DNA from: CAVOGJ01 sp963700865
Lineage (GTDB): Bacteria; Planctomycetota; Planctomycetia; Pirellulales; Pirellulaceae
Direction of reading: 5' to 3'
DNA: 64,000 nucleotides
Assembly: GCA_963700865.1 (NCBI GenBank)
Contig: CAVOZC010000018.1
Location: 310,001-374,000, forward strand
Part shown: positions 28,214 to 36,889 of the stretch, piece after piece
Position numbering within the stretch: position 1 is the stretch's first letter
Layout: each line of letters starts with the position of its first letter
The notes under the pieces: generated by a model
Seen by the model: only the letters and a program-made list of their open reading frames with translations
Told to the model about the DNA's origin: nothing
Databases searched by the model: none
Position numbers and translations under genes: made by a program

Positions 28214-29318
28214 ATGACCATGGACCGCGTTTGGCTCGACCGCACCTCTGACCTCGAAGAGCGATTGACCCTGCTCAAGGACAGTCTTTGACTACGACGT
28301 CAAAGTCGCCCAAGTTGCCCGCATCGATGCGGAGATGGCCGAGCCCGGTTTCTGGGATCGCCAGGAGTCGGCCCAGCAAAAGGTGATCGAGCGTAAATCA
28401 CTGCAAAGTGTCTTGCAGCCCTTGCGTGAGGCGCTGAGTGTTCTGGGCGATGTGAAAACGATGTTGGAGATGGCCGAAGAGGATGCCGCCTTTGCTGACG
28501 AAGTGCCCCAGGAAGTAGAGAAGCTTGGCGGGCTCGTCGAGGAACTTGAGCTGAAATCGCTGTTGGGCGGACCGCACGATCAGTGTGGTGCGATTCTGGC
28601 TATCAACGCTCGGGATGGCGGAACGGACGCCAACGATTGGGCCGAAATGCTGCTCCGCATGTACACCTCTTGGGCGCAGAAAAACGAACTCAACGTCGAA
28701 GTCCTCGATCGTAGCGACAACCTCGAAGCGGGCATCAACAACGCGACCATCGCCATTCGTGGCCCCTTCGCCTACGGGTATCTCAAGGGGGAAACCGGCA
28801 TCCATCGGCTGGTCCGCATCAGCCCCTTCAATGCGGAGGGCAAACGCCAAACCAGCTTCGCCGCGATTGATGTCTCGCCCGAAATCGCCGACAGCGTGGC
28901 GGTCGAGGTGGATGAGAGTGACGTCCGCGAAGATACGTTCCGTGCCAGCGGAGCCGGCGGCCAGCACGTGAACAAGACCGACAGTGCGATTCGCCTGACG
29001 CACCTGCCCACCGGCGTGGTCGTGCAATGTCAGAACGAACGGAGTCAGCATAAGAATCGGGCCGCGGCCTGGAAGATGCTGCGGGCCCGTCTGGCGCGGA
29101 TTGAAGAAGAGAAACGCGAAGCCGAGCAGGCGGCCAAGTATCAGAGTCAGGAGAAGACCGGTTTTGGCTCGCAGATCCGCAACTATTTTCAGCATCCCGA
29201 TCAACGGATTAAGGACGCCCGTACCGCCGCCTCGGCAACCAACTTCCAGCAAGTCATGGATGGTAACATCCAGGAGTTTCTGGACGCCTACCTGCGTTGG
29301 AAATCGAAGAGTCATTAG
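28214..29318 (+). CDS. prfB: peptide chain release factor 2, programmed frameshift
   Basis: RF2 releases the finished protein at UGA and UAA. Translation starts at ATG 28214 (or 28220) and reads 25 codons to an in-frame TGA at 28289-28291. A +1 shift on CTT-TGA-C continues as LDYDVKVAQVARIDAEMAE, matching E. coli RF2 (LDYDAKK). The main frame (28290-29318) carries the GGQ motif (ASGAGGQHVNKTDSAIRL) and the stop-recognition region of RF2 (DSFAAS equivalent not clearly assigned by me). Full length is about 367 residues, normal for the family. The shift makes RF2 regulate its own synthesis: when RF2 is scarce, the ribosome pauses at UGA and slips. Confidence 0.95.
28277..28292 (+). promoter_or_regulatory. 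prfB: programmed +1 frameshift site of prfB
   Basis: A Shine-Dalgarno-like AAGGA (28277-28281), a 4-base gap, the slippery CTT (28286-28288), the stop TGA (28289-28291) and the following C (28292). The arrangement matches the conserved bacterial element (SD, CUU UGA C). The internal SD is slightly weaker and one base further away than in E. coli. Confidence 0.93.
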
Positions 29319-29334
29319 TGTTGTTGAATCCGAC

Positions 29335-29912
29335 ATGCTTCAATTGCCACTGTCACCGGCCCCCCCCGCGTTGCAATTGCGTTGGCTGCGCATCGCAGAT
29401 CGGCTCGAATCGCACGTGGAACTGCTCACCATCGATCGGGAAACCGTGATGTTGCTCCAATCGCGGGAAAGCGATGGGGAAACCCCCTGGCCGGACAGTC
29501 CCCCGTTTCAGGATGCCCAGCAATTAGCCCCACCTGGATCAGACCATGTTCGCGACGGGCAAATCTGGCGGCGGCCACTGGTCGGTAGCCGTGGAACTTG
29601 GCGACAATGGAGCGCTGAACCTGGGACGTCGCCTGCCGCGTGACGAAACCGCCCACCTGGCTCGGATCGACCTACCTGCCCGCTCCGCGGGCTGCGATCA
29701 CCGTCGACCACGAACGTCAGGCCACGATCCGCATCGCTGGCTGCGAAGCCCGACTGACTTGCCTGGCAATCACCGGCGAAGCGGCCTGCCAGCTGTCGCA
29801 TTCACTTGCCGGCCCGCTCGCCATCCACCCTGCCCTTGTTCCCAACCAGTCGCTGCCCGCCACGATTCGCTGGCGTTATCGCTTGGGCCCGTTATCGATT
29901 GACTCGGCGTGA
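29335..29912 (+). pseudogene. unrecognised gene after prfB, frameshifted
   Basis: Three overlapping frames appear to form one protein of about 190 residues. The first (from ATG 29335) reads ALQLRWLRIADRLESHVEL and continues to about 29545. The second carries GGHWSVAVELGDNGALNLG. The third (to 29912) carries ITVDHERQATIRIAGCEARL. Each piece is protein-like only in its own section, and the two shifts needed are each one extra base. I recognise no family. It starts 17 bases after prfB and may share its transcript. It may be intact in the organism and broken only in this assembly. Confidence 0.4.
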
Positions 29913-30003
29913 GCCGCACCCAGTACGGCTTGATTTCGTCCCCGGCTTGGCCGAGAATCTGGGTTTTCCCAGGCCTTGCACACCGCCCCAGTAGAGCACG
30001 ACG

Positions 30004-30675
30004 ATGGTTTTTGAGCAGATTGAGGCGTTGAAGCGGCAATACACCGATAAGTATGTCGTGGTTGACGAGACGCGACCCGAGTTGCGGCGATTCCAGGGGC
30101 AAACAGGCACGGTGCGGACCGTCAACATGAGCGGCAAGGCGCTCGTCGAGTTCGACGCCCACGAGAATATTGGCTGGTTCGATATCGATCCCGACTTTCT
30201 GAGGATCATTGAGGAACCGCTGCCGAAGCCGGAAAAGGCAGAGCGCGGAAAACCGGCAACGGAAAAAAAACCGGCAGCGGACAAATCGGCGGCCGCCAAA
30301 CCGTCGGCCAAGAAGCCGGCTACCGGGATGAGCGTGGAAGAGATGCTGGCGGCGGCCCGGGGAGAGAAAAAAGGCGGGGCCCCCGCCTCGGCAGCGAAAG
30401 CCAAACCGGCGGCGTCGGCCAAGAAGATGACCGTGGAAGAGATGCTGGCCGCGGCCCGGGCGGAAAAAGCGGGGGGTGCGGCCCCCGCGCCGCAGGCAGC
30501 TGCCTCGGTGGAAACACCCGTAGCGCCGGCGGAAGAACCATCGGCCGCGGCCGCAGCGCCTGCGGCGGAGGAACCGGTAGCCGAGGAATCGTCGACGCCA
30601 TCCCCCAAGGCGGCAGCCGACTTGCCAACCACGACCGACGGCATCGTGGCCTATTGTCGTCAAGTCGACGGCTGA
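30004..30675 (+). CDS. conserved planctomycete protein with KOW-like head and Ala/Lys-rich tail
   Basis: A 223-residue protein. The N-terminal 75 residues look like a small beta-barrel of KOW type (RRFQGQTGTVRTVNMSGKAL, VEFDAHENIGWFDI), the fold that often binds RNA or ribosomal partners. The rest is low-complexity Ala/Lys/Pro/Glu and contains one motif twice: MSVEEMLAAARGEKKGG and MTVEEMLAAARAEKAGG. A short ordered C-terminus (DGIVAYCRQVDG) ends it. No catalytic residues are evident. The function is unknown; a nucleic-acid or ribosome-associated role is only an inference from the head. Confidence 0.7.
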   Translation: MVFEQIEALKRQYTDKYVVVDETRPELRRFQGQTGTVRTVNMSGKALVEFDAHENIGWFDIDPDFLRIIEEPLPKPEKAERGKPATEKKPAADKSAAAKPSAKKPATGMSVEEMLAAARGEKKGGAPASAAKAKPAASAKKMTVEEMLAAARAEKAGGAAPAPQAAASVETPVAPAEEPSAAAAAPAAEEPVAEESSTPSPKAAADLPTTTDGIVAYCRQVDG

Positions 30676-30721
30676 AGCGAGCCGCCATCGCTCGGAGGTT
30701 CGACCGGCGATGGAGCGGGCG

Positions 30722-31861
30722 TCAGCGGACTTCCAGCATCCGCTCGAGCGCCACGAGCGACCAGCGGCTTGTCTCGGCATCCACCTCGATCTGATTGACG
30801 ACCGTGCCGGCCGCCAGATTTTCCAGACTCCAGCAAAGGTGCGCCAGGTCGATGCGATACATCGTAGCGCACATGCAAATCACGGGTGACAGGAAATGAA
30901 TTTCCTGCTCGGGGTGGTCATTCTTCAGCCGATTGACGAGGTGCAGCTCGGTTCCGATCGCCCACTTCGTTCCCGGCGGCGCCGCCTCGACCGTACGGAT
31001 GATGGTTCCGGTCGAACCCGACACGTCGGCCAGGTCATTCACCTCCTGAGGACATTCGGGGTGTACGAGAATCTTGATGCCTGGAACTTCTTGGCGAAAG
31101 CGATGGACATGCGAGGCCTGGAACATCTGGTGGACACTGCAGTGTCCCTTCCAGAGTACCACCTTGCTTTCCTCGATCGCCTCCCGGGTGTTCCCGCCAA
31201 ACGCATCGGCAAACGGGTCCCAGACGGGCATCTGCTCGTTTTTCAGTCCCATCTTGAGCGCCGTATTGCGACCCAGATGTTGGTCGGGGAAAAACAGCAC
31301 ACGACTCGTCCGCTCAAAGGCCCATGCGAGCACGGCCGCGGCGTTGCTCGACGTGCAAACGATACCGCCGTGACGGCCACAAAAGGCTTTCAGGTTGGCG
31401 GCCGAGTTAATGTAGGTCACGGGCGTCATGTCGGAGGTATCGATGACTTCGCCCAGGTCGTCCCAGGCATTCTCGACTTGCTCGATCGCCGCCATATCGG
31501 CCATTGAGCAGCCCGCCGCCATATCGGGCAGAATCACGGTGACCCGCTGCCCATCTCGCTGCTGGAGCACTTCCGGACGATTCGCCAGCACGTCCGCCGT
31601 TTCCGCCATAAAATGGACACCGCAGAAAACGATGTAGCGACAGTCACGGCTGGCCGCGGCCATTTGGCTGAGCTGGTAACTGTCGCCGCGCAAATCGGCA
31701 AATGCGACGACTTCATCCTGCTGGTAATGGTGTCCGAGGATCAGTAGTTGCTTTCCCAGCTGATCACGCACCCGCTGGATGCGAGCGGAGAGTTCCTCGT
31801 TGGAGAGCGACTTGTAGGGTGCCAGCTCGAATGCCGGCGGGGGAATCGTCACGGAATTCAT
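30722..31861 (-). CDS. nadA: quinolinate synthase
   Basis: A 379-residue enzyme that condenses iminoaspartate with dihydroxyacetone phosphate to quinolinate, the second step of NAD synthesis from aspartate. Family motifs: LGHHYQQDEV, GDSYQLSQMAA, VFCGVHFMAETA, INSAANLKAFCGRHGGIVCTSSNA and HPECPQEV. The three cysteines expected to hold the 4Fe-4S cluster are visible in AAGCSMAD or AFCGRH, HPECP and ICMCATMYRI; the exact set is not certain from sequence alone. ATG 31861 is chosen; a TTG six codons upstream is also in frame. nadB is not in this window. Confidence 0.94.
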   Translation of the reverse strand: MNSVTIPPPAFELAPYKSLSNEELSARIQRVRDQLGKQLLILGHHYQQDEVVAFADLRGDSYQLSQMAAASRDCRYIVFCGVHFMAETADVLANRPEVLQQRDGQRVTVILPDMAAGCSMADMAAIEQVENAWDDLGEVIDTSDMTPVTYINSAANLKAFCGRHGGIVCTSSNAAAVLAWAFERTSRVLFFPDQHLGRNTALKMGLKNEQMPVWDPFADAFGGNTREAIEESKVVLWKGHCSVHQMFQASHVHRFRQEVPGIKILVHPECPQEVNDLADVSGSTGTIIRTVEAAPPGTKWAIGTELHLVNRLKNDHPEQEIHFLSPVICMCATMYRIDLAHLCWSLENLAAGTVVNQIEVDAETSRWSLVALERMLEVR

Positions 31862-32032
31862 CGCCTTGGCTGCTCCCAATCAGGTTTTGGCCGCCGACCA
31901 TGCCAGGGGACCACGAGGGGTGCGATCGGTCGGTGGGCGGATACAACAACGGTCGAGTCGAGTGGACCATCCTGGACATTTCATTATACGGCGGCGCACT
32001 GAGATGAGCAGCCGACCGCCGTCCGCGGGGAA

Positions 32033-32927
32033 TCAAGAGGGTTTCCCTTCGCGGTCGTCCACCTCGGGCGCACCTTCTTCCCAATCCCGGGGCTGGATGC
32101 CCAGCCACTTGTTCTTGACAAAGTCGCTCAGGGACAATCGCAGCTCGTCTTTCCGCTTGTCAATTTGCTGGTTCATTTTGAGCACCAGTTTTTCGTTACG
32201 GTCAGCCAGCTCGCGACGAGCCACTTTTTCCAGCGCGTCTCCCAGTTCACGCACGACGGGGCCACTTGCCTTGCTGATGCGGTGGAGTTTCAGTTGGCTC
32301 AACCGCACCTGGGCCTGCGCGGACTTGCGGAGCGACAATCACATCTGGTGGGAACTTACTCGCATCGAGTGACGTGGCCACCTCGAGCGAAAGATCCATG
32401 GTCACGTCCGCCGTGGCCTCGGCGCTGATGCTCACCAGTCGCACGCCATTGTTCCATTCCTGCACGCGACCGTAGAGATCCAGCCGCGAGGCGATGTGCA
32501 AATCACAAGCCAACCTGCCCGGCCCCAGCCGCTGGACGCGAACGATGTTGATGGTGAGATATTCGTCCGGATCGACGAGCGAGATACGATACTTTTTCCA
32601 CGTTCCGTGGTTGACTTCCTTCCAGCGTCGCTTCGTATGGACCTCAAGTCCCTCAACCCGCACCTTGAGTCCATCCCATCGCTCGCGCGTCCGACCCCAC
32701 TTCCGATCATCGACATACTCTTCAGGCAGCAGCTCCTGGACGAGTGATTTGAGCAGCGATTTGGCACCCGCCGGTGCCTGCTTGACATCGACGGGCCCCG
32801 GGGCCGGCAACTCGATTTCGAGACCTGGCCGGCCACCTGGACGCTCATTGTCTGATGACGGCGGTTCAGCCACCGCGTAAAGACAGCAGCAACCGATGCC
32901 GAGCGTAAACATGATGCGACTTCGCAT
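32033..32927 (-). CDS. secreted protein of unknown function (frameshifted)
   Basis: About 298 residues. A signal peptide (IMFTLGIGCCCLYAVAEPP) is followed by a mixed alpha/beta region with repeated polar strands (WDGLKVRVEGLEVHTKRRW, DEYLTINIVRVQRLGPGRL, ADVTMDLSLEVATSLD). Near 32335 the frame changes by one extra base. The other frame then carries a lysine/glutamate-rich helical tail (RELADRNEKLVLKMNQQIDK) ending at 32033. The two parts fit as one protein because each reads poorly beyond the shift. I recognise no named family; planctomycetes have similar exported proteins. Confidence 0.6.
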
Positions 32928-33094
32928 GCCGTGCGATTCCCATTCGAGCGATTCTTGCCGGGACCTCCGCCGCCAAGTGTAGAGACCCGGGCCCACTGGG
33001 GCGACCCGGATTCGCTCCCGCTAGCGTGCGGACACCGGCACGCGCCCGGCGGCGATGGACATGCGGCCAGCCGCTGTGTTATCGTGCATTCACT

Positions 33095-33706
33095 ATGATC
33101 CTGATCATCGATAACTACGATTCGTTCACGTACAATCTCGTGCAGCGGCTGGGAGAAATTGACGCCACGCTGGACATTCGCGTCGTTCGCAATGACAAGA
33201 TTGAAGTGGCGGAAATCCGTCAGCTTCAGCCAAGCCATTTGATCGTATCCCCAGGCCCCTGCACTCCCAACGAAGCCGGCGTGTCGGTGGAGTGTATCCG
33301 GGAACTGGCCGGCGATTTGCCGATACTGGGGGTGTGTTTGGGCCATCAATCGATGGGGCAAGCCTTTGGGGCTTCGATTGTGCGGGCCAAAAGACTGATG
33401 CACGGCAAGACCGATCGCATTCACCACACGGGCCGCGGCCTGTTTGCCAATCTGCCAAATCCGCTTATCGCAACCCGATATCACAGTCTGGTCATTCGCC
33501 CCGACACGCTGCCCAGCCAGTTTGAAATGGTGGCCTGGTGCGATGCGCCGGACGGATCGCAGGAAATTATGGCCATTCAACATGAGCAACTGCCTCTGTT
33601 CGGTTTGCAATTCCATCCGGAGAGCTTTCTCACGGAGCAAGGGCCGTTGTTGCTGCAGCGCTTTATCGAAACGACTTCTCCCGCCAACGCATCTGCGCAA
33701 CCATGA
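33095..33706 (+). CDS. pabA: glutamine amidotransferase of anthranilate or aminodeoxychorismate synthase
   Basis: A 203-residue class I glutamine amidotransferase that supplies ammonia to the TrpE or PabB subunit. It starts with LIIDNYDSFTYNL and shows the SPGPCTPNEAG loop, the catalytic cysteine C81 in GVCLGHQSMGQ, and the His-Glu pair in GLQFHPESFLTEQG. TrpG and PabA cannot be separated by sequence here, and one protein often serves both pathways; the synthase partner is not in the window. The start is the methionine directly before the first beta strand. Its TGA overlaps the moeA ATG (ATGA). Confidence 0.88.
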   Translation: MILIIDNYDSFTYNLVQRLGEIDATLDIRVVRNDKIEVAEIRQLQPSHLIVSPGPCTPNEAGVSVECIRELAGDLPILGVCLGHQSMGQAFGASIVRAKRLMHGKTDRIHHTGRGLFANLPNPLIATRYHSLVIRPDTLPSQFEMVAWCDAPDGSQEIMAIQHEQLPLFGLQFHPESFLTEQGPLLLQRFIETTSPANASAQP

Positions 33707-34907
33707 TCTCGATCGACCAGGCGTTCCGGTTGGTGCTGGAACAAGTCACTCCGGTTCCGCCGCTCAATGTACCACTGGCTGCCGCGCTGGGACGGACGCT
33801 GGCGAGCGACGCCGTGAGCGATGTCGATTCGCCTCCCTACGACAAAGCGCTGATGGATGGTTACGCGCTTCGCGCCGAGGACTTTGACCCTCACGCTCCG
33901 TCGCTGCCGATCAGCGACAACATTCCCGCGGGGAACTTGCCGCGGGGCCCACTCATCGCCGGCACGGCTGTGCGGATCATGACCGGTGCGCCGCTGCCGC
34001 AGGGCGCCGATACCGTGGTGGCGATCGAAGAAACCGCGCTTGACGGTGACCCGCCCCAAGTCCGTGTCTTACGCACCCGCGTGGAGACCGAGCAGCACAT
34101 TTTACGTCAAGGCACGTGTCTCGGACGGGGCCAGGTGATTTTGCCGCGCGGCACGCGGTTGCGGGGGGTCGAGCTTGGATTGCTGGCCGAAACTGGCAAC
34201 GATCCGGTCGCGGTGAACCGCGATATTCGTGTCGCCATCATCGCTACCGGAAACGAACTGGTTGCAGCCAGCCTGTCACCCGGGCCGGGACGCATACGCA
34301 ACAGCAACGGCCCCCTGTTATGCGGCCTGGTCGCGGAGGCCGGGGCCACCCCCCTGGACCTGGGCATCGCCCGAGACGAGCTGCCCACGCTGCGCGAGCG
34401 GATCGACCAGGGCTTGCAAGCCGATATCCTGCTGCTGTCCGGTGGCGTTTCCGCCGGCGATCTCGACCTGGTGCCCCAAGTCCTGCGGGACTGCGGCGTG
34501 CGCGAGATTTTCACAAGGTCCATATCAAGCCGGGAAAGCCACTCTGGTTCGGACGAACCTCAACGACTCGAGTATTCGGTTTGCCCGGCAATCCAGTCAG
34601 CAGCCACGTCTGCTTTCAGATCTTCGTGCGGCCCACCATTGCTCGTTTGGCGGGACAAGCCGTCGCCGATCATTATTTCGCGTTTCAATCGGCATTGCTG
34701 GCCGGCGGCTATCAGCCACGCGGCAACCGCACCATTTACTTCCCCGCCCATTTCCAGCGGGACGAAGTACGGCGGGTCGTATCGCTCTTGCCGTGGCAGG
34801 GCTCGGCCGACCTGTACACGCTGGCGAAGGCCGAGGGACTGGTCGAGCTGCCCGCGGGTATCACGATCCCAGAGATGGGTGAGGTACGGGTCTTGGACCT
34901 GCGGTGA
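33703..34907 (+). CDS. moeA: molybdopterin molybdenumtransferase (one-base frameshift)
   Basis: MoeA inserts molybdate into adenylylated molybdopterin, the last step of molybdenum cofactor synthesis. Motifs in order: the N-terminal DSPPYDKALMDGYALR loop, GTAVRIMTGAPLPQGADTVV, the MPT-binding ATGNEL, RIRNSNGPLL, and LLSGGVSAGDLD. Near 34512 the frame breaks in GVREIF; one missing C in ATTTTC-CAC restores HKVHIKPGKPLWFG and the rest (VFGLPGNPVSSHVCF) up to 34907. With that base the protein is 401 residues, normal for MoeA. The defect is a homopolymer-type deletion, so an assembly error is more likely than a pseudogene. Confidence 0.87.
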
Positions 34908-35021
34908 ACGCGGGGAGCAAGTCCTCGGCGAGAAGTGCGACACCCGACTCCGCAGCAGGTCGGCAACGACAGCCCGCATTTCGGTCTGGCTTTTCCCGGT
35001 CGGGTGTTTTACCGTGACCCC

Positions 35022-36749
35022 ATGAGCGTGACCCACAAGCAGATACCCGACCGCCCCATCGCCTCGGACCGCAGGGTCGGCGCGTCGCCGATCGACGCGC
35101 CGACCCGGCAGCCGGCGGCGTGGAGTCGCGTGTTCTTGCTGGGGATGGCCAGTGCCCTGGCACTGTGGGCCGCCTTTCCGCCGCTCGGCTGGTGGCCACT
35201 CGCGTGGATCGCTCCGGTAGGGTGGTGCCTGCTGGTCGCCATGGAGCGGCTCGACGCGGCCAGACCCTATCGCCTGCTGTATGGCATCGGACTGCTCCAT
35301 TGTTTGCTGGTGATTCACTGGATTCGCTTGCCTCATTGGAGTGCCTACTTCGGCTGGCTGGCACTCTCCGGCTATCTGGCCGTCTACACGCCGCTGTTTA
35401 TCGGGCTGCGCGGGTCCTGGTGCATCGCTGGCGATGGCCGCTGCTGATCGCTTGCCCGACCGTCTGGTGCGGATTGGAGCTGGCTCGCGGCTACCTGCTG
35501 ACCGGCTTCTCGATGGGATTGCTGGGACATACACAAGTGGGCTGGTTGCCGATCATCCAGATCGCGGATGCGGGCGGTGCCTATGCGGTCGGCTTCGCCA
35601 TCATGTTTGTGGCTGCGGGGCTGGCCTCAGCCGGAAGCGAACTGCGGATCTCGTGGCGACGGGCCATGGTCCCGCTGCTGGCGGTGGGCGGGATGTTGCT
35701 GGGCCTACTCGTCTATGGGGAGTGGCGATTGCATCAGTGGGCGTCGGGTTCCGATACGGGGAACTCGGCCTGCATCGGTCTGATTCAAGGCTGCCGCGAT
35801 ACGAAGTTCGATGCGTCGGACGATCCGCGCGACACACTGGCTCAGTATCGCGAGCTGACGCAAGCCGCCGTTGCCGCGCATCCGGAGTTGGACCTGATTG
35901 TGTGGCCCGAGTCGATGCACACGATTCCCTGGATCGAAGCGGCTGCCAACTTGTCGCGGCCGGATGACTTTCCGGGCGACGATCGGCATTTTCGCGAATG
36001 GCTGGCTTACTCGACTGACCACTGTCGCTATGAGGCTGGCTGGTTCGCGCGGCAATTCGGCAAAGCGGCGGTCGTCGGTTGTGCGGCACTCCAGATGGAT
36101 GCGACCACCACGGAGCGATTCAATCGAGCCTTATGGATCGACACGGAAGGCAACGTCGCCGGCTCATATGACAAAATGCATCCCGTGATGTTCGGGGAGT
36201 ACGTTCCGCTGGGGAACGTACTTCCCCTGGCTCTACCGACTGACACCCATGGGGGAAGGCCTGACCGAGGGGACCCACCCGCTGGCGGTGCGGGTGAATG
36301 GATTGGTGCTGGCGCCGAGCATCTGTTTCGAGAACACGGTGCCGCAGTTGATCCGGCGGCAAGTGCGGACACTCGACGAGGCCGGTCAACCCCCGGACGC
36401 CCTGCTGACGATTTCCAATGATGGCTGGTTCTGGGGATCGAGTCAGCTTGACATGCACTTGGCATGCGGTGTCTTTCGCGCCGTGGAGTTACGCTTGCCG
36501 GCGTTGGTGGCCGCCAATACGGGTTTTTCGGCCGTCATCGATCGGCGGGGCGAAGTGCTTCAGCAAGGGCCCCGTCGTCAGACGGGCTACCTGATTGCCG
36601 AGATTCGCCACACCGACGACACAGCCGGCTCCCCGTATCGCGCCCACGGCGATGTGTTTGCCGGAATGTGCCTGCTTGTCTGTCTGGCGGCCGCCTGGCA
36701 GGGCGGCTGGGCCTGGCGGCGGTCTCGGGGCGTGTCGCCGGCTGCGTAA
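35022..36749 (+). CDS. lnt: apolipoprotein N-acyltransferase (two frameshifts)
   Basis: Lnt adds the third acyl chain to lipoproteins in the inner membrane. The first piece (35022 to about 35408) has N-terminal helices (FPPLGWWPLAWIAPVGW, HWIRLPHWSAYFGW). The second (to about 36222) has PTVWCGLELARGYLLTGFSM and the nitrilase glutamate in VWPESMHTIPW and lysine in YDKMHPVMFGEYVPLG. The third (to 36749) has the cysteine in APSICFENTVP and a closing helix. All three residues of the Glu-Lys-Cys triad are present, in different frames. The shifts are one missing base near 35408 and one extra near 36222. The ATG at 35022 is 115 bases after moeA. Confidence 0.87.
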
Positions 36750-36822
36750 GCAGCTGGCCGCTGTCCTGCGCACCAACGCCTGGCAACTTCGGCTACCTCG
36801 GGACGGGCGTTCGATCTCGGGC

Positions 36823-36850
36823 TTGACCATAATGTGTATTTTTGTACACT
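36823..36850 (+). promoter_or_regulatory. recQ promoter with overlapping palindrome
   Basis: TTGACC (36823-36828), a 16-base spacer and TACACT (36845-36850). An inverted repeat, GTGTA (36834-36838) and TACAC (36845-36849), spans the spacer and -10 and could be an operator. The leader would be about 33 bases. Confidence 0.4.
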
Positions 36851-36889
36851 TAATGCCCGGCCACGCCCTGCCAAGTGGAGGTAACCCAC

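Noticed and set aside
28398..29336. A 312-codon minus-strand frame opposite prfB
   Set aside because: prfB is certain on the plus strand; the antisense frame has no recognisable domain.
29770..30780. Long minus-strand frames opposite the KOW-like gene, rich in Arg/Gly or Ala/Ser
   Set aside because: They are complements of the Ala/Lys/Pro low-complexity tail and show no start signal or family.
33095..34907. The overlapping pabA/trpG-moeA pair as a sign of linked folate and molybdenum cofactor control
   Set aside because: A 4-base overlap is common operon packing and both genes are housekeeping; no shared regulator is visible.
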